The position numbers and the translations under genes were made by a program. From Streptococcus timonensis (GTDB taxonomy: Bacteria; Bacillota; Bacilli; Lactobacillales; Streptococcaceae): DNA of 64,000 nt. Under the pieces are notes generated by a model. That model saw only the letters and a list, made by a program, of their open reading frames with translations, was not told the DNA's origin and searched no databases. Location of the stretch: contig NZ_FMIX01000004.1 in NCBI RefSeq assembly GCF_900095845.1, positions 193,501 to 257,500 on the forward strand, written 5' to 3'. Each line of letters starts with the position of its first letter. The first letter of the stretch is position 1. This document shows positions 20,950 through 30,284 of the stretch, piece after piece.

Positions 20950-21020
20950 TAATATAAAAGTTCAGAAAATTGAAAACATTTTAAAGTTTTTTTGTGATAG
21001 CCTTTTCTTGCTTTTAATCA

Positions 21021-21029
21021 TGTTATACT
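21021..21029 (+). promoter_or_regulatory. Extended -10 promoter of brnQ
   Basis: TGtTATACT with no clear -35 lies about 35 nt before the ATG. An ATAAGGAG ribosome site sits just in front of the start. Confidence 0.55.
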
Positions 21030-21064
21030 AAGAAAGTATTTTATTTTTTATATAAGGAGAATTT

Positions 21065-22390
21065 ATGGCTAAAAAAGGTGCTTTAACAGGGTTACTCCTG
21101 TTTGGAATATTTTTTGGTGCGGGTAACTTGATTTTCCCACCTACCCTAGGTGCTCAATCTGGGGAACAATTTCTCCCTGCCATCGCAGGTTTTGTATTTT
21201 CGGGTGTTGGGATTGCCGTTTTAACCTTAATCATTGGTACTTTGAATCCAAAGGGTTATATCTATGAAATCTCTAAAAAGATTTCGCCTTTGTTTGCGAC
21301 GATTTATCTGGCAGCCTTGTACTTATCGATTGGTCCATTCTTTGCCATTCCACGTACAGCGACAACATCTTATGCAGTCGGGATTAGTCCCCTATTGGCT
21401 GAAGCAGATAAGGGATTAGGTTTGATTGTCTTCACACTTATCTACTTTGTTGCAGCATATTTAATCGCACTTAATCCTTCAAAGATTTTGGATCGTATTG
21501 GTCGTATCTTGACTCCAGTATTTGCTCTTTTAATTATCATATTGGTAATTCTAGGTGCCTTCAAATATGGAGCCAATGCACCACAAACGGCTACTGAAGC
21601 TTATCAAACTTCAGCCTTTGGTGCAGGGTTCTTAGAAGGTTACAATACTCTTGATGCTCTTGCCTCAGTTGCCTTTAGTGTAATTGCGGTTCAAACCTTG
21701 AAACAGCTTGGATTTACAAGCAAAAAAGAGTATATTTCAACCATTTGGGTAGTCGGTATTGTCGTAGCACTTGGATTTAGTGCTTTGTACATCGGCTTAG
21801 GTTTCCTTGGAAACCACTTCCCAGTAACAGAAGAATCGATGAAGGGTGGAACCCCAGGGGTTTATATCCTGTCACAAGCGACTCAAGAAATCTTTGGTTC
21901 GACTGCTCAACTATTCCTTGCAGCCATGGTAACCGTTACTTGCTTTACAACAACTGTAGGGTTGATTGTATCGACTGCCGAGTTCTTTAATGGGCGTTTC
22001 CCGCAGATTGGCTACAAGATTTATGCGACTGTATTTACTTTGATTGGATTTGCCATTGCCAACCTTGGTCTTGATGCAATCATCAAATACTCAGTTCCTG
22101 TTCTTGTAATCCTCTACCCAATTACTATTACCATTGTCATGATTGTCATTGTTAACAAATTTGTACCACTTTCAAAACCAGGGATGCAATTGACTATGGG
22201 TCTTGTTACAGCTATTGCCGTAACTGGCGTATTAGCAAGTTCGTTTGAGATTACAACTCTTACAAATCTGATCAATTCTTTACCATTTGCCAATGCTTCA
22301 CTGCCTTGGCTGGTTCCAGCGATTATCGGTATCTTACTTTCTCTTGTTCTTCCAAACAAACAAGAAAGTGAAACCTTTGAAATGGAATAA
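21065..22390 (+). CDS. brnQ: Branched-chain amino acid transporter (LIVCS family)
   Basis: This 441-residue membrane protein with about 12 helices is of the BrnQ family: cation-coupled uptake of Leu, Ile and Val. The N-terminal block GLLLFGIFFGAGNLIFPPTLG (split here by a hydrophobic turn) is the family hallmark, as are IGPFFAIPRTATTSY and the conserved YNTLDALASVAF. It has its own promoter and terminator. Confidence 0.96.
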   Translation: MAKKGALTGLLLFGIFFGAGNLIFPPTLGAQSGEQFLPAIAGFVFSGVGIAVLTLIIGTLNPKGYIYEISKKISPLFATIYLAALYLSIGPFFAIPRTATTSYAVGISPLLAEADKGLGLIVFTLIYFVAAYLIALNPSKILDRIGRILTPVFALLIIILVILGAFKYGANAPQTATEAYQTSAFGAGFLEGYNTLDALASVAFSVIAVQTLKQLGFTSKKEYISTIWVVGIVVALGFSALYIGLGFLGNHFPVTEESMKGGTPGVYILSQATQEIFGSTAQLFLAAMVTVTCFTTTVGLIVSTAEFFNGRFPQIGYKIYATVFTLIGFAIANLGLDAIIKYSVPVLVILYPITITIVMIVIVNKFVPLSKPGMQLTMGLVTAIAVTGVLASSFEITTLTNLINSLPFANASLPWLVPAIIGILLSLVLPNKQESETFEME

Positions 22391-22393
22391 TAA

Positions 22394-22424
22394 AAAACCT
22401 TGGCTTATGCCAAGGCTTTTTATT
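22394..22424. terminator. Bidirectional terminator between brnQ and the DUF1307 gene
   Basis: CCTTGGC-TTAT-GCCAAGG is flanked by A6 on the left and CTTTTTATT on the right, serving both convergent genes. Confidence 0.9.
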
Positions 22425-22438
22425 ATTGAAAATGACAA

Positions 22439-22966
22439 TTAGTTTGTTTTTTCAGTATATCCGAGATCTTTTAACATTTTCTTAGAGGCAGTAAAGCTAA
22501 CATTGTTACCAATGCCTGAGTATTCTTCTGGTAAGGCCTTTCTAAGTTCGTCAAGACTTGCGACTGTAAAGTCAACTTCAGCATCTTGAACGACCTTTCC
22601 ATCTTTGATTTCGATGCTATGAGTAACACCTTTAAGACCTTCATAGCCTTTATAAGTTTTCTCAACGAATGCTTTAAGAGTCTCAGCAGTAGTGTCGAGA
22701 GCTTCTGGATCATAAACATTATGACCTGATTGTTTCAATACTTTGTCTCCATCTACAGTGTAGGTTAAAGTAGAATTAAAGCCAGTACGAGTCTCGTTTA
22801 CAAAGCTCACTGTTTTTACTTCAGATTTGTTTTCTGTAGTTTGTTGGCTAGTAGATTCTACCTGAGTAGTTTCACTTTTTGCTGAGCTTGTTGATTGTTT
22901 TGAACACCCCAACAAGAAAGCTAATGGTAGAGCTAAGCAAAGCGTTATTTTAAAATATTTGTTCAT
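22439..22966 (-). CDS. YehR/DUF1307-type lipoprotein
   Basis: This 175-residue lipoprotein has its lipobox in LAFLLGC (Cys about 21), a Ser/Thr/Gln linker (about 22-50), then a domain resembling DUF1307/YehR: KQSGHNVYDPEALD, YKGYEGLKGVTHSIEI, DLGYTEK. Function is unknown. An in-frame ATG at 22981 is upstream of the GGAAAAG ribosome site, so 22966 is preferred. It is single and faces brnQ. Confidence 0.8.
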   Translation of the reverse strand: MNKYFKITLCLALPLAFLLGCSKQSTSSAKSETTQVESTSQQTTENKSEVKTVSFVNETRTGFNSTLTYTVDGDKVLKQSGHNVYDPEALDTTAETLKAFVEKTYKGYEGLKGVTHSIEIKDGKVVQDAEVDFTVASLDELRKALPEEYSGIGNNVSFTASKKMLKDLGYTEKTN

Positions 22967-23099
22967 GTCTTTTCCTTTCATAATTAAGAACTAACTTCAT
23001 TATAGCACAGCTTATTTTTACAATCAAATTATCTAAGTTTTTCATTTTTGCTCAACCAAAAAAGGGAAAAGTGATATAATATTAGGAAGAGGTGAAGAA

Positions 23100-24137
23100 A
23101 TGAATCAAACTGTAGAATATATTAAAGAACTAACTGCTATCGCGTCGCCAACTGGTTTTACACGTGAGATTACGAATTATTTAGTTGAGACTCTTGAAAA
23201 ACTAGGTTATCAACCGATCCGTACTGCCAAAGGTGGTGTCAACGTTACTGTTAAAGGTAAAAATGATGACAAACAGCGTTATGTGACAGCCCATGTGGAT
23301 ACCTTGGGAGCTATCGTTCGCGCTGTTAAACCAGATGGTCGTCTTAAAATGGACCGTATTGGTGGATACCCTTGGAACATGATTGAAGGCGAAAACTGTA
23401 CGGTCCATGTGGCCAGTACAGGTAATACTGTTTCAGGTACTATTTTGATCCACCAGACTTCTTGTCATGTCTACAAGGACGCTGGCACTGCTGAACGCAC
23501 GCAGGACAATATGGAAGTGCGTTTGGATGAAAAAGTGACTAACGAAAAAGAAGCACGCGCACTCGGTATTGAGATTGGTGACTTTATCAGCTTTGATCCA
23601 AGAACTGTCGTGACTGATTCAGGATTTATCAAATCGCGTCATTTGGATGATAAGGTCAGCGCGGCTATCCTCCTCAACCTTCTTAAAGTCTATAAAGAAG
23701 AGGGGGTTGAACTTCCTGTCACCACCCATTTTGCTTTTTCAGTCTTTGAAGAAGTGGGCCATGGTGCTAACTCAAGTATCCCAAGTCAAGTTGTCGAATA
23801 TCTAGCAGTAGATATGGGAGCAATGGGAGATGACCAGCAGACGGATGAGTACACAGTGTCTATCTGTGTCAAAGATGCTTCAGGTCCTTATCACTTTGAA
23901 TTCCGTCAACATCTAGTTGCTCTAGCAAAAGACCAAGACATTCCATTTAAACTAGATATCTATCCATTTTACGGTTCGGATGCTTCTGCAGCTATGTCAG
24001 CTGGAGCAGAGGTCAAGCACGCTCTTCTAGGAGCTGGTATTGAGTCTAGTCACTCATACGAGCGGACTCATATCGATTCTGTAGTTGCTACTGAGCGTAT
24101 GGTGGACGCTTATCTTAAGAGTGAGTTGGTGGACTAG
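23100..24137 (+). CDS. M42 family metallopeptidase (glutamyl aminopeptidase/deblocking type)
   Basis: This 345-residue cobalt/zinc aminopeptidase has the metal motifs AHVDTLGAIV (about 66), RHLDDKVSA (about 180, bridging Asp) and EEVGHGAN (about 218), then DMGAMGDD and SSHSYERTH. M42 enzymes form large tetrahedral complexes in the cytoplasm and trim peptides. Promoter TGATATAAT and GAAGAGGTGAAG ribosome site precede the ATG. The stop is followed 1 nt later by the HIT gene. Confidence 0.92.
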   Translation: MNQTVEYIKELTAIASPTGFTREITNYLVETLEKLGYQPIRTAKGGVNVTVKGKNDDKQRYVTAHVDTLGAIVRAVKPDGRLKMDRIGGYPWNMIEGENCTVHVASTGNTVSGTILIHQTSCHVYKDAGTAERTQDNMEVRLDEKVTNEKEARALGIEIGDFISFDPRTVVTDSGFIKSRHLDDKVSAAILLNLLKVYKEEGVELPVTTHFAFSVFEEVGHGANSSIPSQVVEYLAVDMGAMGDDQQTDEYTVSICVKDASGPYHFEFRQHLVALAKDQDIPFKLDIYPFYGSDASAAMSAGAEVKHALLGAGIESSHSYERTHIDSVVATERMVDAYLKSELVD

Positions 24138-24138
24138 G

Positions 24139-24600
24139 ATGTGCCTAATTTGTCAACGAATTGAATTGATTAAGGCAGGGGAAAATCCCTACTTTGTAAA
24201 GGAACTAGAAACAGGATATGTCGTAATTGGTGACCACCAGTATTTTGAAGGCTATACTCTCTTCTTAGCCAAGGAACATGTTACAGAATTACATCATCTA
24301 CATCCAACTGTCAAACTCCGCTTTTTAGAGGAAATGAGTTTAGTCCAAGAAGCTGTCTCTAAAGCTTTTGCTGCTCAAAAGATGAATGTAGAGTTGTTAG
24401 GAAATGGGGATGCACATGCTCACTGGCATATTTTTCCGAGACGAGAGGGTGATATGAAGGGACACGGGCTTAACGGTCGTGGCCCAGTTTGGTGGGTTCC
24501 TTGGGAAGAAATGGTTGCTGAGGAATATCAAGTTAAAAATCGGAGACTGGAAAACTTGATTGTGACACTATCAGAAACTTTAAACCAGATAGTAAAATGA
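24139..24600 (+). CDS. HIT-domain nucleotide hydrolase
   Basis: This 153-residue histidine-triad protein has the active-site motif HAHWHIFPR (H-x-H-x-H, about residues 92-100). The N-terminal MCLICQRIE gives a possible metal-binding CxxC. The substrate is a nucleoside phosphoramidate or dinucleoside polyphosphate by family knowledge. An open frame runs back to 24085, but that part lies inside the M42 gene. The ATG at 24139, next to the upstream stop, fits coupled translation. Confidence 0.9.
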   Translation: MCLICQRIELIKAGENPYFVKELETGYVVIGDHQYFEGYTLFLAKEHVTELHHLHPTVKLRFLEEMSLVQEAVSKAFAAQKMNVELLGNGDAHAHWHIFPRREGDMKGHGLNGRGPVWWVPWEEMVAEEYQVKNRRLENLIVTLSETLNQIVK

Positions 24601-24611
24601 AAGGATTAAAG

Positions 24612-25328
24612 ATGAAGAAAAGATATCTTGTATTATCAGGATTATTAGCATTGACATTAGCAGCTTGTTCGCAAGAAAAACCAGCAAATTCAGAAACGAC
24701 TGCTGCAATTGAAGAGAAAACGATCCAAGAAGGTACAGTCGGAAGTAAATCTCAGGAAGCTAGTCAGAAAAAGGCAGAAGTAGTCAATAAAGGGGGATAC
24801 TACAGTATTCAAGGGAAATACGATGAGATTGTCATCGCTAATAAACACTATCCCTTGTCTAAAGACTATAACCCTGGTGAAAATCCAATAGCTAAAGAGG
24901 AATTATTGAAACTGATTGCTGCTATGAAAGAAGCTGGTTTCCCAATTAGTGACCAATATAGTGGTTTCAGAAGTTATGAAACTCAAACTCAACTTTATCA
25001 GGACTATGTCAACCAAGACGGAAAGGCAGAGGCTGACCGCTATTCTGCACGACCTGGATATAGTGAACACCAAACTGGCCTTGCCTTTGACCTAATTGGA
25101 ACAAATGGAGATTTAGTAACTGAAGAAAAGGCTGCTCAATGGCTCTTAGATCATGCTGCAGACTATGGTTTTGTGGTTCGCTATCTCAAAGGTAAGGAAA
25201 AAGAAACAGGCTATATGGCTGAGGAATGGCATCTTCGCTACGTCGGGAAAGAAGCTAAAGAAATCGCGGCTAGTGGTCTTAGTTTGGAAGAATATTACGG
25301 TTTTGAGGGTGGAGACTATGTTGATTAG
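24612..25328 (+). CDS. ldcB: L,D-carboxypeptidase (VanY family lipoprotein)
   Basis: This 238-residue lipoprotein has its lipobox in LALTLAAC (Cys about 19) and a VanY-type zinc carboxypeptidase domain: SGFRSYETQ (about 119), zinc ligands in SEHQTGLAFD (about 154-163) and EWHLRYVG (about 207). It trims the terminal D-Ala from peptidoglycan tetrapeptides outside the membrane, shaping septal wall. An in-frame ATG at 24597 overlaps the HIT stop, but AAAGGATTAAAG fits the 24612 start. It is nearly identical to pneumococcal LdcB/DacB as I recall it. Confidence 0.95.
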   Translation: MKKRYLVLSGLLALTLAACSQEKPANSETTAAIEEKTIQEGTVGSKSQEASQKKAEVVNKGGYYSIQGKYDEIVIANKHYPLSKDYNPGENPIAKEELLKLIAAMKEAGFPISDQYSGFRSYETQTQLYQDYVNQDGKAEADRYSARPGYSEHQTGLAFDLIGTNGDLVTEEKAAQWLLDHAADYGFVVRYLKGKEKETGYMAEEWHLRYVGKEAKEIAASGLSLEEYYGFEGGDYVD

Positions 25329-25384
25329 TCGCAAAATATCTTGCAAGAATGCTTGAAATTTGATAAAATGAATAATAATAATTA

Positions 25385-25570
25385 AATAGGAATCTGCAAG
25401 ACTAGTATCTCAGGGGAAGTATACCAGGGAGGAGAGCCGTGACTGAAAGCTCTCTATATGAAAACTGGGTGAATTCACTTGCCTATGGATTCAGAAATAA
25501 AGGTCTGACTTGTCAGATAAAAACGGATGGTACCGCGTGTCAACGCTCCGAGTATGGAGTTTTTGGCATG
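25385..25570 (+). promoter_or_regulatory. T-box riboswitch (tRNA-Phe) controlling pheS
   Basis: Stem I is readable. GCAAG (25396-25400) pairs with CTTGC (25478-25482), and CTCAG (25409-25413) with CTGGG (25465-25469). Between them lies a specifier loop with ACTAGTAT on one side and TGAATTCA on the other. The specifier codon TTC (25474-25476) reads Phe. A distal GGAGAGC/GCTCTC hairpin follows. The T-box bulge TGGTACCGCG (25528-25537) can pair with the tRNA NCCA end; the U after UGG fits discriminator A. The competing terminator is CTCC-GAGTAT-GGAG plus T5 (25546-25567). Uncharged tRNA-Phe should allow read-through into pheS. Confidence 0.95.
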
Positions 25571-25609
25571 TGGTTTTCTTTTTATCTACGAGAGACTGAT
25601 GGAGGAATT

Positions 25610-26656
25610 ATGTCAACTATTGAAGAACAATTAAAAGCGCTTCGTGAAGAAACGTTAGCTAGCTTGAAGCAGATTTCTGCTGAAAATGAAAAAGAGCTGC
25701 AAGAATTGCGCGTCTCTGTCCTTGGTAAAAAAGGTTCCCTGACTGAAATTCTTAAAGGGATGAAAGACGTTTCTGCAGAAATGCGTCCAATTATCGGAAA
25801 ACACGTCAATGAAGCTCGTGATGTTTTGACAGCTGCATTTGAAGAATCAGCTAAGCTCTTGGAAGAAAAGAAAGTGGAAGCTCAACTAGCAAGTGAGAGC
25901 ATTGATGTTACGCTTCCAGGTCGCCCAGTTGCGACTGGTCACCGTCACGTCCTCACACAAACCAGTGAGGAAATTGAAGACATCTTCATCGGGATGGGTT
26001 ACCAAGTAGTGGATGGTTTTGAAGTAGAACAAGACTACTATAACTTTGAACGTATGAACCTTCCAAAGGATCACCCAGCTCGTGATATGCAGGACACTTT
26101 CTATATCACAGAAGAAATCTTGCTTCGTACTCACACGTCTCCAGTTCAGGCGCGTGCTATGGATGCCCATGATTTTTCAAAAGGTCCTTTGAAGATGATC
26201 TCACCAGGACGTGTATTCCGTCGTGATACAGACGATGCAACCCACAGTCACCAGTTCCACCAAATCGAAGGTTTGGTTGTTGGGAAAAACATCTCAATGG
26301 CGGATCTTCAAGGAACCCTCCAGTTGATTGTACAGAAAATGTTTGGTGAAGAGCGTCAAATTCGTTTACGCCCATCTTATTTCCCGTTCACTGAGCCATC
26401 TGTTGAGGTGGATGTTTCATGCTTCAAGTGTGGAGGAGCCGGCTGTAACGTATGTAAGAAAACAGGTTGGATCGAGATTATGGGTGCCGGGATGGTTCAC
26501 CCACGTGTCCTTGAGATGAGTGGTATCGATGCGACTGTTTACTCTGGCTTTGCCTTTGGTCTTGGACAAGAGCGTGTAGCTATGCTTCGTTACGGAATCA
26601 ACGATATCCGTGGATTCTACCAAGGCGATGTCCGCTTCTCAGAACAGTTTAAATAA
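25610..26656 (+). CDS. pheS: Phenylalanyl-tRNA synthetase alpha subunit
   Basis: This 348-residue catalytic subunit of the alpha2-beta2 enzyme begins with a coiled-coil tRNA-binding arm (about 1-90). The class II core has motif 2 at [19 protein letters not shown] (about 204) and motif 3 at [13 protein letters not shown] (about 312). An open frame runs back through the T-box, but that part is leader; GGAGGAATT places the start at 25610. Charging of tRNA-Phe is controlled by the T-box just upstream. Confidence 0.98.
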   Translation: MSTIEEQLKALREETLASLKQISAENEKELQELRVSVLGKKGSLTEILKGMKDVSAEMRPIIGKHVNEARDVLTAAFEESAKLLEEKKVEAQLASESIDVTLPGRPVATGHRHVLTQTSEEIEDIFIGMGYQVVDGFEVEQDYYNFERMNLPKDHPARDMQDTFYITEEILLRTHTSPVQARAMDAHDFSKGPLKMISPGRVFRRDTDDATHSHQFHQIEGLVVGKNISMADLQGTLQLIVQKMFGEERQIRLRPSYFPFTEPSVEVDVSCFKCGGAGCNVCKKTGWIEIMGAGMVHPRVLEMSGIDATVYSGFAFGLGQERVAMLRYGINDIRGFYQGDVRFSEQFK

Positions 26657-26683
26657 GCTTGAAACCTGAAACACAATCCTAAA

Positions 26684-26726
26684 CAGTCGTTCTCGTTTTC
26701 ACATTGTCTAGAAATTGAAACGACTG
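26684..26726 (+). repeat. Inverted repeat in the pheS-pheT spacer
   Basis: CAGTCGTT (26684-26691) and AACGACTG (26719-26726) form an 8-bp stem with a 27-nt loop and no U-tract. It could be an mRNA processing or stability site. The 132-nt spacer holds no gene; in S. pneumoniae I recall an acetyltransferase gene at this place. Confidence 0.4.
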
Positions 26727-26788
26727 ACTCAAAGAAAAAGAAAGGAATTGAAAAAGGTCTCACTTATTGAGATCTTATGCTCAGAATT

Positions 26789-29194
26789 ATGTTAGTATCA
26801 TACAAATGGTTAAAAGAATTGGTGGACATTGATGTGTCCTCACAAGAGTTGGCTGAAAAAATGTCAACTACAGGGATTGAAGTGGAAGGTGTGGAATCAC
26901 CTGATGCTGGTCTCTCAAAAATTGTCGTCGGAGAAGTCTTGTCTTGTGAAGATGTGCCAGAAACACATCTGCATGTCTGCCAAGTCAATGTAGGTGAAGA
27001 AGAAGCCCGTCAAATTGTCTGTGGTGCACCAAATGTGCGCGCAGGCATCAAGGTTATGGTGGCTCTTCCGGGTGCCCGTATCGCGGATAACTACAAGATA
27101 AAAAAAGGGAAAATCCGTGGCTTAGAGTCACTAGGGATGATCTGTTCACTTGGTGAATTAGGGATTTCTGACTCTGTTGTACCCAAAGAATTTGCAGATG
27201 GCATCCAAATCTTGCCAGATGATTCAGTTCCAGGTGAGGAAGTCTTCTCTTACCTAGACTTGGATGATGAAATCATCGAGCTTTCCATCACTCCAAACCG
27301 TGCAGACGCTCTTTCTATGCGTGGGGTAGCTCATGAAGTAGCAGCTATCTATGACAAGACAGTCAATTTTAAAGAATTTACTTTAACAGAAACAGACCAA
27401 GTTGCAGCGGATGCTCTTTCTGTCAGCATTGATACAGACAAGGCTCCTTACTATGCAGCTCGTATCTTGGATAATGTGACTATCGCACCAAGTCCACAAT
27501 GGTTGCAAAACCTCCTCATGAACGAAGGCATCCGTCCTATTAATAATGTCGTCGACGTGACCAACTATATCCTGCTTTACTTTGGTCAACCTATGCATGC
27601 CTTTGACTTGGATACCTTTGAAGGGAATGACATCCGAGTACGTGAAGCGCGTGCTGGTGAGAAATTAATGACCTTGGATGGGGAAGAGCGTGAGTTGGAA
27701 ACAACTGATTTAGTGATTACTGTTGCTGATAAACCAGTAGCCCTTGCAGGTGTCATGGGTGGTCAGGCTACAGAAATCTCTGAAAAGTCTACTCGTGTTG
27801 TTCTTGAAGCTGCTGTTTTCAATGGCAAATCTATCCGTAAGACTAGTGGTCGCCTCAACCTTCGTTCAGAATCGTCTTCTCGCTTTGAAAAAGGCATCAA
27901 TGTGGCAACCGTTAATGAAGCCCTTGATGCGGCGGCTAGCATGATTGCGGAATTGGCTGGTGCAACTGTACGTAAAGGCATCGTTTCAGCGGGTGAGCTT
28001 GATACTTCCGATGTAGAAGTTTCTTCAACTCTTGCCGATGTTAATCGTGTTCTTGGTACAGAACTTTCCTACGCGGATGTAGAGGACGTCTTCCGTCGTC
28101 TTGGATTTGGCCTTTCTGGAAATGCAGAAGCCTTCACAGTTAGCGTTCCTCGTCGCCGTTGGGATATCACTATCGAAGCAGACCTCTTTGAGGAAATCGC
28201 TCGTATCTATGGCTACGATCGATTGCCAACCAGCCTTCCAAAAGACGATGGGACAGCCGGTGAATTGACAGCTACACAAAAGCTTCGCCGTCAAGTTCGT
28301 ACCATTGCAGAAGGAGCTGGATTGACAGAAATCATCACCTACGCTCTGACAACTCCTGAAAAAGCAGTCGAGTTTACGATTCAGCCAAGTCATTTGACAG
28401 ACTTGATGTGGCCAATGACTGTGGACCGTTCAGTTCTCCGTCAAAATATGATTTCAGGTATTTTGGATACCGTTGCTTATAACGTAGCGCGTAAGAACAA
28501 AGACTTGGCTCTTTATGAGATTGGAAAAGTCTTTGAACAAACAGGTAATCCAAAAGAAGACTTGCCAAATGAAATCAACAGCTTTGCTTTTGCATTGACT
28601 GGTTTAGTCGCTGAAAAAGACTTCCAAACTGCAGCCGTTCCGGTTGATTTCTTCTATGCTAAGGGAATCCTAGAAGCCCTCTTTGCTCGCTTGGGTCTTG
28701 AAGCGACCTATACAGCAACACAAGAAATCAAGAGTCTTCACCCAGGACGTACAGCCTTGATCTCACTCGGTGATCAAGTAGTCGGTTTCCTCGGTCAAGT
28801 GCACCCTGTGACAGCTAAGGCTTACGATATTCCAGAAACTTATGTAGCGGAGCTTAACCTTTCAGCTATTGAGGCAGCCCTTCAACCAGCAGCAGCCTTT
28901 GTGGAAATTACTAAATTCCCAGCAGTCAGCCGTGATATCGCCCTTCTCCTCAAGGCAGAAGTGACTCACCAAGAGGTGGTTGATGCCATCCAAGCTGCAG
29001 GCGTGAAACGTTTGACAGACATCAAACTCTTTGACGTCTTCTCAGGTGAAAGACTGGGTATCGGAATGAAGTCCATGGCCTACAGCTTGACCTTCCAAAA
29101 TCCAGAAGATAGCTTGACCGACGAAGAAGTCGCACGCTACATGGAAAAAATTCAAGCTTCTCTCGAAGAAAAAGTCAATGCAGAAGTGCGTTAA
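26789..29194 (+). CDS. pheT: Phenylalanyl-tRNA synthetase beta subunit
   Basis: This 801-residue subunit has, in order, an EMAP-like tRNA-binding domain (about 40-150), B3/B4 editing domain (about 210-380), B5 domain, the catalytic-like core, and the C-terminal ferredoxin-fold anticodon-binding domain (about 708-801, [12 protein letters not shown]). The editing domain removes mischarged Tyr. Homologues begin [15 protein letters not shown], which puts the start at 26789. The upstream in-frame ATG at 26777 has a slightly better GAG spacing, so the start is not certain. Confidence 0.96.
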   Translation: MLVSYKWLKELVDIDVSSQELAEKMSTTGIEVEGVESPDAGLSKIVVGEVLSCEDVPETHLHVCQVNVGEEEARQIVCGAPNVRAGIKVMVALPGARIADNYKIKKGKIRGLESLGMICSLGELGISDSVVPKEFADGIQILPDDSVPGEEVFSYLDLDDEIIELSITPNRADALSMRGVAHEVAAIYDKTVNFKEFTLTETDQVAADALSVSIDTDKAPYYAARILDNVTIAPSPQWLQNLLMNEGIRPINNVVDVTNYILLYFGQPMHAFDLDTFEGNDIRVREARAGEKLMTLDGEERELETTDLVITVADKPVALAGVMGGQATEISEKSTRVVLEAAVFNGKSIRKTSGRLNLRSESSSRFEKGINVATVNEALDAAASMIAELAGATVRKGIVSAGELDTSDVEVSSTLADVNRVLGTELSYADVEDVFRRLGFGLSGNAEAFTVSVPRRRWDITIEADLFEEIARIYGYDRLPTSLPKDDGTAGELTATQKLRRQVRTIAEGAGLTEIITYALTTPEKAVEFTIQPSHLTDLMWPMTVDRSVLRQNMISGILDTVAYNVARKNKDLALYEIGKVFEQTGNPKEDLPNEINSFAFALTGLVAEKDFQTAAVPVDFFYAKGILEALFARLGLEATYTATQEIKSLHPGRTALISLGDQVVGFLGQVHPVTAKAYDIPETYVAELNLSAIEAALQPAAAFVEITKFPAVSRDIALLLKAEVTHQEVVDAIQAAGVKRLTDIKLFDVFSGERLGIGMKSMAYSLTFQNPEDSLTDEEVARYMEKIQASLEEKVNAEVR

Positions 29195-29200
29195 CAGTCT

Positions 29201-29231
29201 AAAATCCGTCCCTAGGGATGGATTTTTTTGT
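29201..29231 (+). terminator. Terminator of pheST
   Basis: AAAATCCGTCCC-TA-GGGATGGATTTT is followed by T-run; a clean intrinsic terminator. Confidence 0.92.
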
Positions 29232-29335
29232 CTTTGTAAATGCCGAATATTGGAAAGAAGAATGAAGTTGAATCTTATTCGTTTTGATATAAAAAAAGCC
29301 TAGTAAATTCTACTAATAAAAATGTACATAAATCC

Positions 29336-29363
29336 TTGTAATGGCCAAAAAAAGGAGTATAAT
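29336..29363 (+). promoter_or_regulatory. Promoter of the NatAB-like ABC operon
   Basis: TTGTAA (29336-29341), 16-nt spacer, TATAAT (29358-29363). The ribosome site AGGAGGTGGATC sits before the ATG at 29391. Confidence 0.7.
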
Positions 29364-29390
29364 GAAGATAGAATTAATAGGAGGTGGATC

Positions 29391-30284
29391 ATGTTAGAAA
29401 TCCGCAATCTTGAAAAAAGTTTTGGTTCCAAACAAGTCTTGTTTGGCGTTGACTTTCAAGCTCAACCTGGAAGAATTTTAGGTCTAGTTGGAAAAAATGG
29501 AGCTGGGAAGACAACTATTTTTCATAGTATATTAAAATTTTTGGATTATGAGGGAGAGATTAGGCTTAATGGGCAAGAAATTGATCAGGAAACCTATACC
29601 CAGATTGGTTATTTACCTGAAGAACGTAGTCTCATGCCTAAGTTGACAGTTCTAGAGCAGGTTCGTTACCTAGCCATGTTAAAAGGAATGAATGCTAAAG
29701 AAGTCAAAGAAAAACTGCCACAATGGATGGAAAAATTGGAAGTTAAGGGAAAACTGACAGACAAGATTAAGAGTCTCTCAAAAGGGAATCAACAGAAGAT
29801 TCAGTTGATCATCACCTTAATGCATGAACCAGATTTGATTATCCTTGATGAGCCTTTTAGTGGTCTAGATCCAGTCAATACCGAACTACTCAAACGCGTT
29901 ATCTTAAAAGAAAAAGAGCGTGGAGCGATTATCATTTTTTCAGATCATGTCATGACCAATGTTGAAGAGCTTTGTGATGATATTCTTATGATTCGCGATG
30001 GGCGTGTGGTTCTGCATGGACCAGTTCAAGATGTCCGCAATCAATACGGAAAAACGCGACTCTTTGTTGCAAGTGAAAAGAGTCAGGAAGAATTGGAAAG
30101 TCTTCCTCACGTCACTCATGTTAGCTTGACCAAGCAGGGGACTTGGAAGCTCATTCTAGATGATGAAAATGCTGGACAGGAGCTCTTTGCGATCTTAACC
30201 CAAGGACACTATATTGCGACCTTCGACCAGCAAGCTCCAACAATCGATGAGATCTTTAAACTAGAATCAGGGGTGGAAGTATGA
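29391..30284 (+). CDS. ABC-2 type exporter, ATP-binding subunit (NatA-like)
   Basis: This 297-residue ATPase has Walker A GKNGAGKTT (about 37-45), signature LSKGNQQKI (about 130) with the SKGNQQ form typical of NatA/CcmA-type exporters, Walker B LIILDEPFSGLDP (about 150), and a C-terminal regulatory extension of about 80 residues. A longer frame from 29322 crosses the promoter, and the ribosome site fixes 29391. It overlaps the permease gene by 4 nt, so the pair forms one exporter, possibly for sodium or an antimicrobial compound. Confidence 0.93.
   Translation: MLEIRNLEKSFGSKQVLFGVDFQAQPGRILGLVGKNGAGKTTIFHSILKFLDYEGEIRLNGQEIDQETYTQIGYLPEERSLMPKLTVLEQVRYLAMLKGMNAKEVKEKLPQWMEKLEVKGKLTDKIKSLSKGNQQKIQLIITLMHEPDLIILDEPFSGLDPVNTELLKRVILKEKERGAIIIFSDHVMTNVEELCDDILMIRDGRVVLHGPVQDVRNQYGKTRLFVASEKSQEELESLPHVTHVSLTKQGTWKLILDDENAGQELFAILTQGHYIATFDQQAPTIDEIFKLESGVEV

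Noticed and set aside
26748-26795. 15-codon TTG frame ending in the pheT start as a coupling leader peptide
   Set aside because: The AAAGGA is only 1-2 nt from the TTG, too close to work as a ribosome site.
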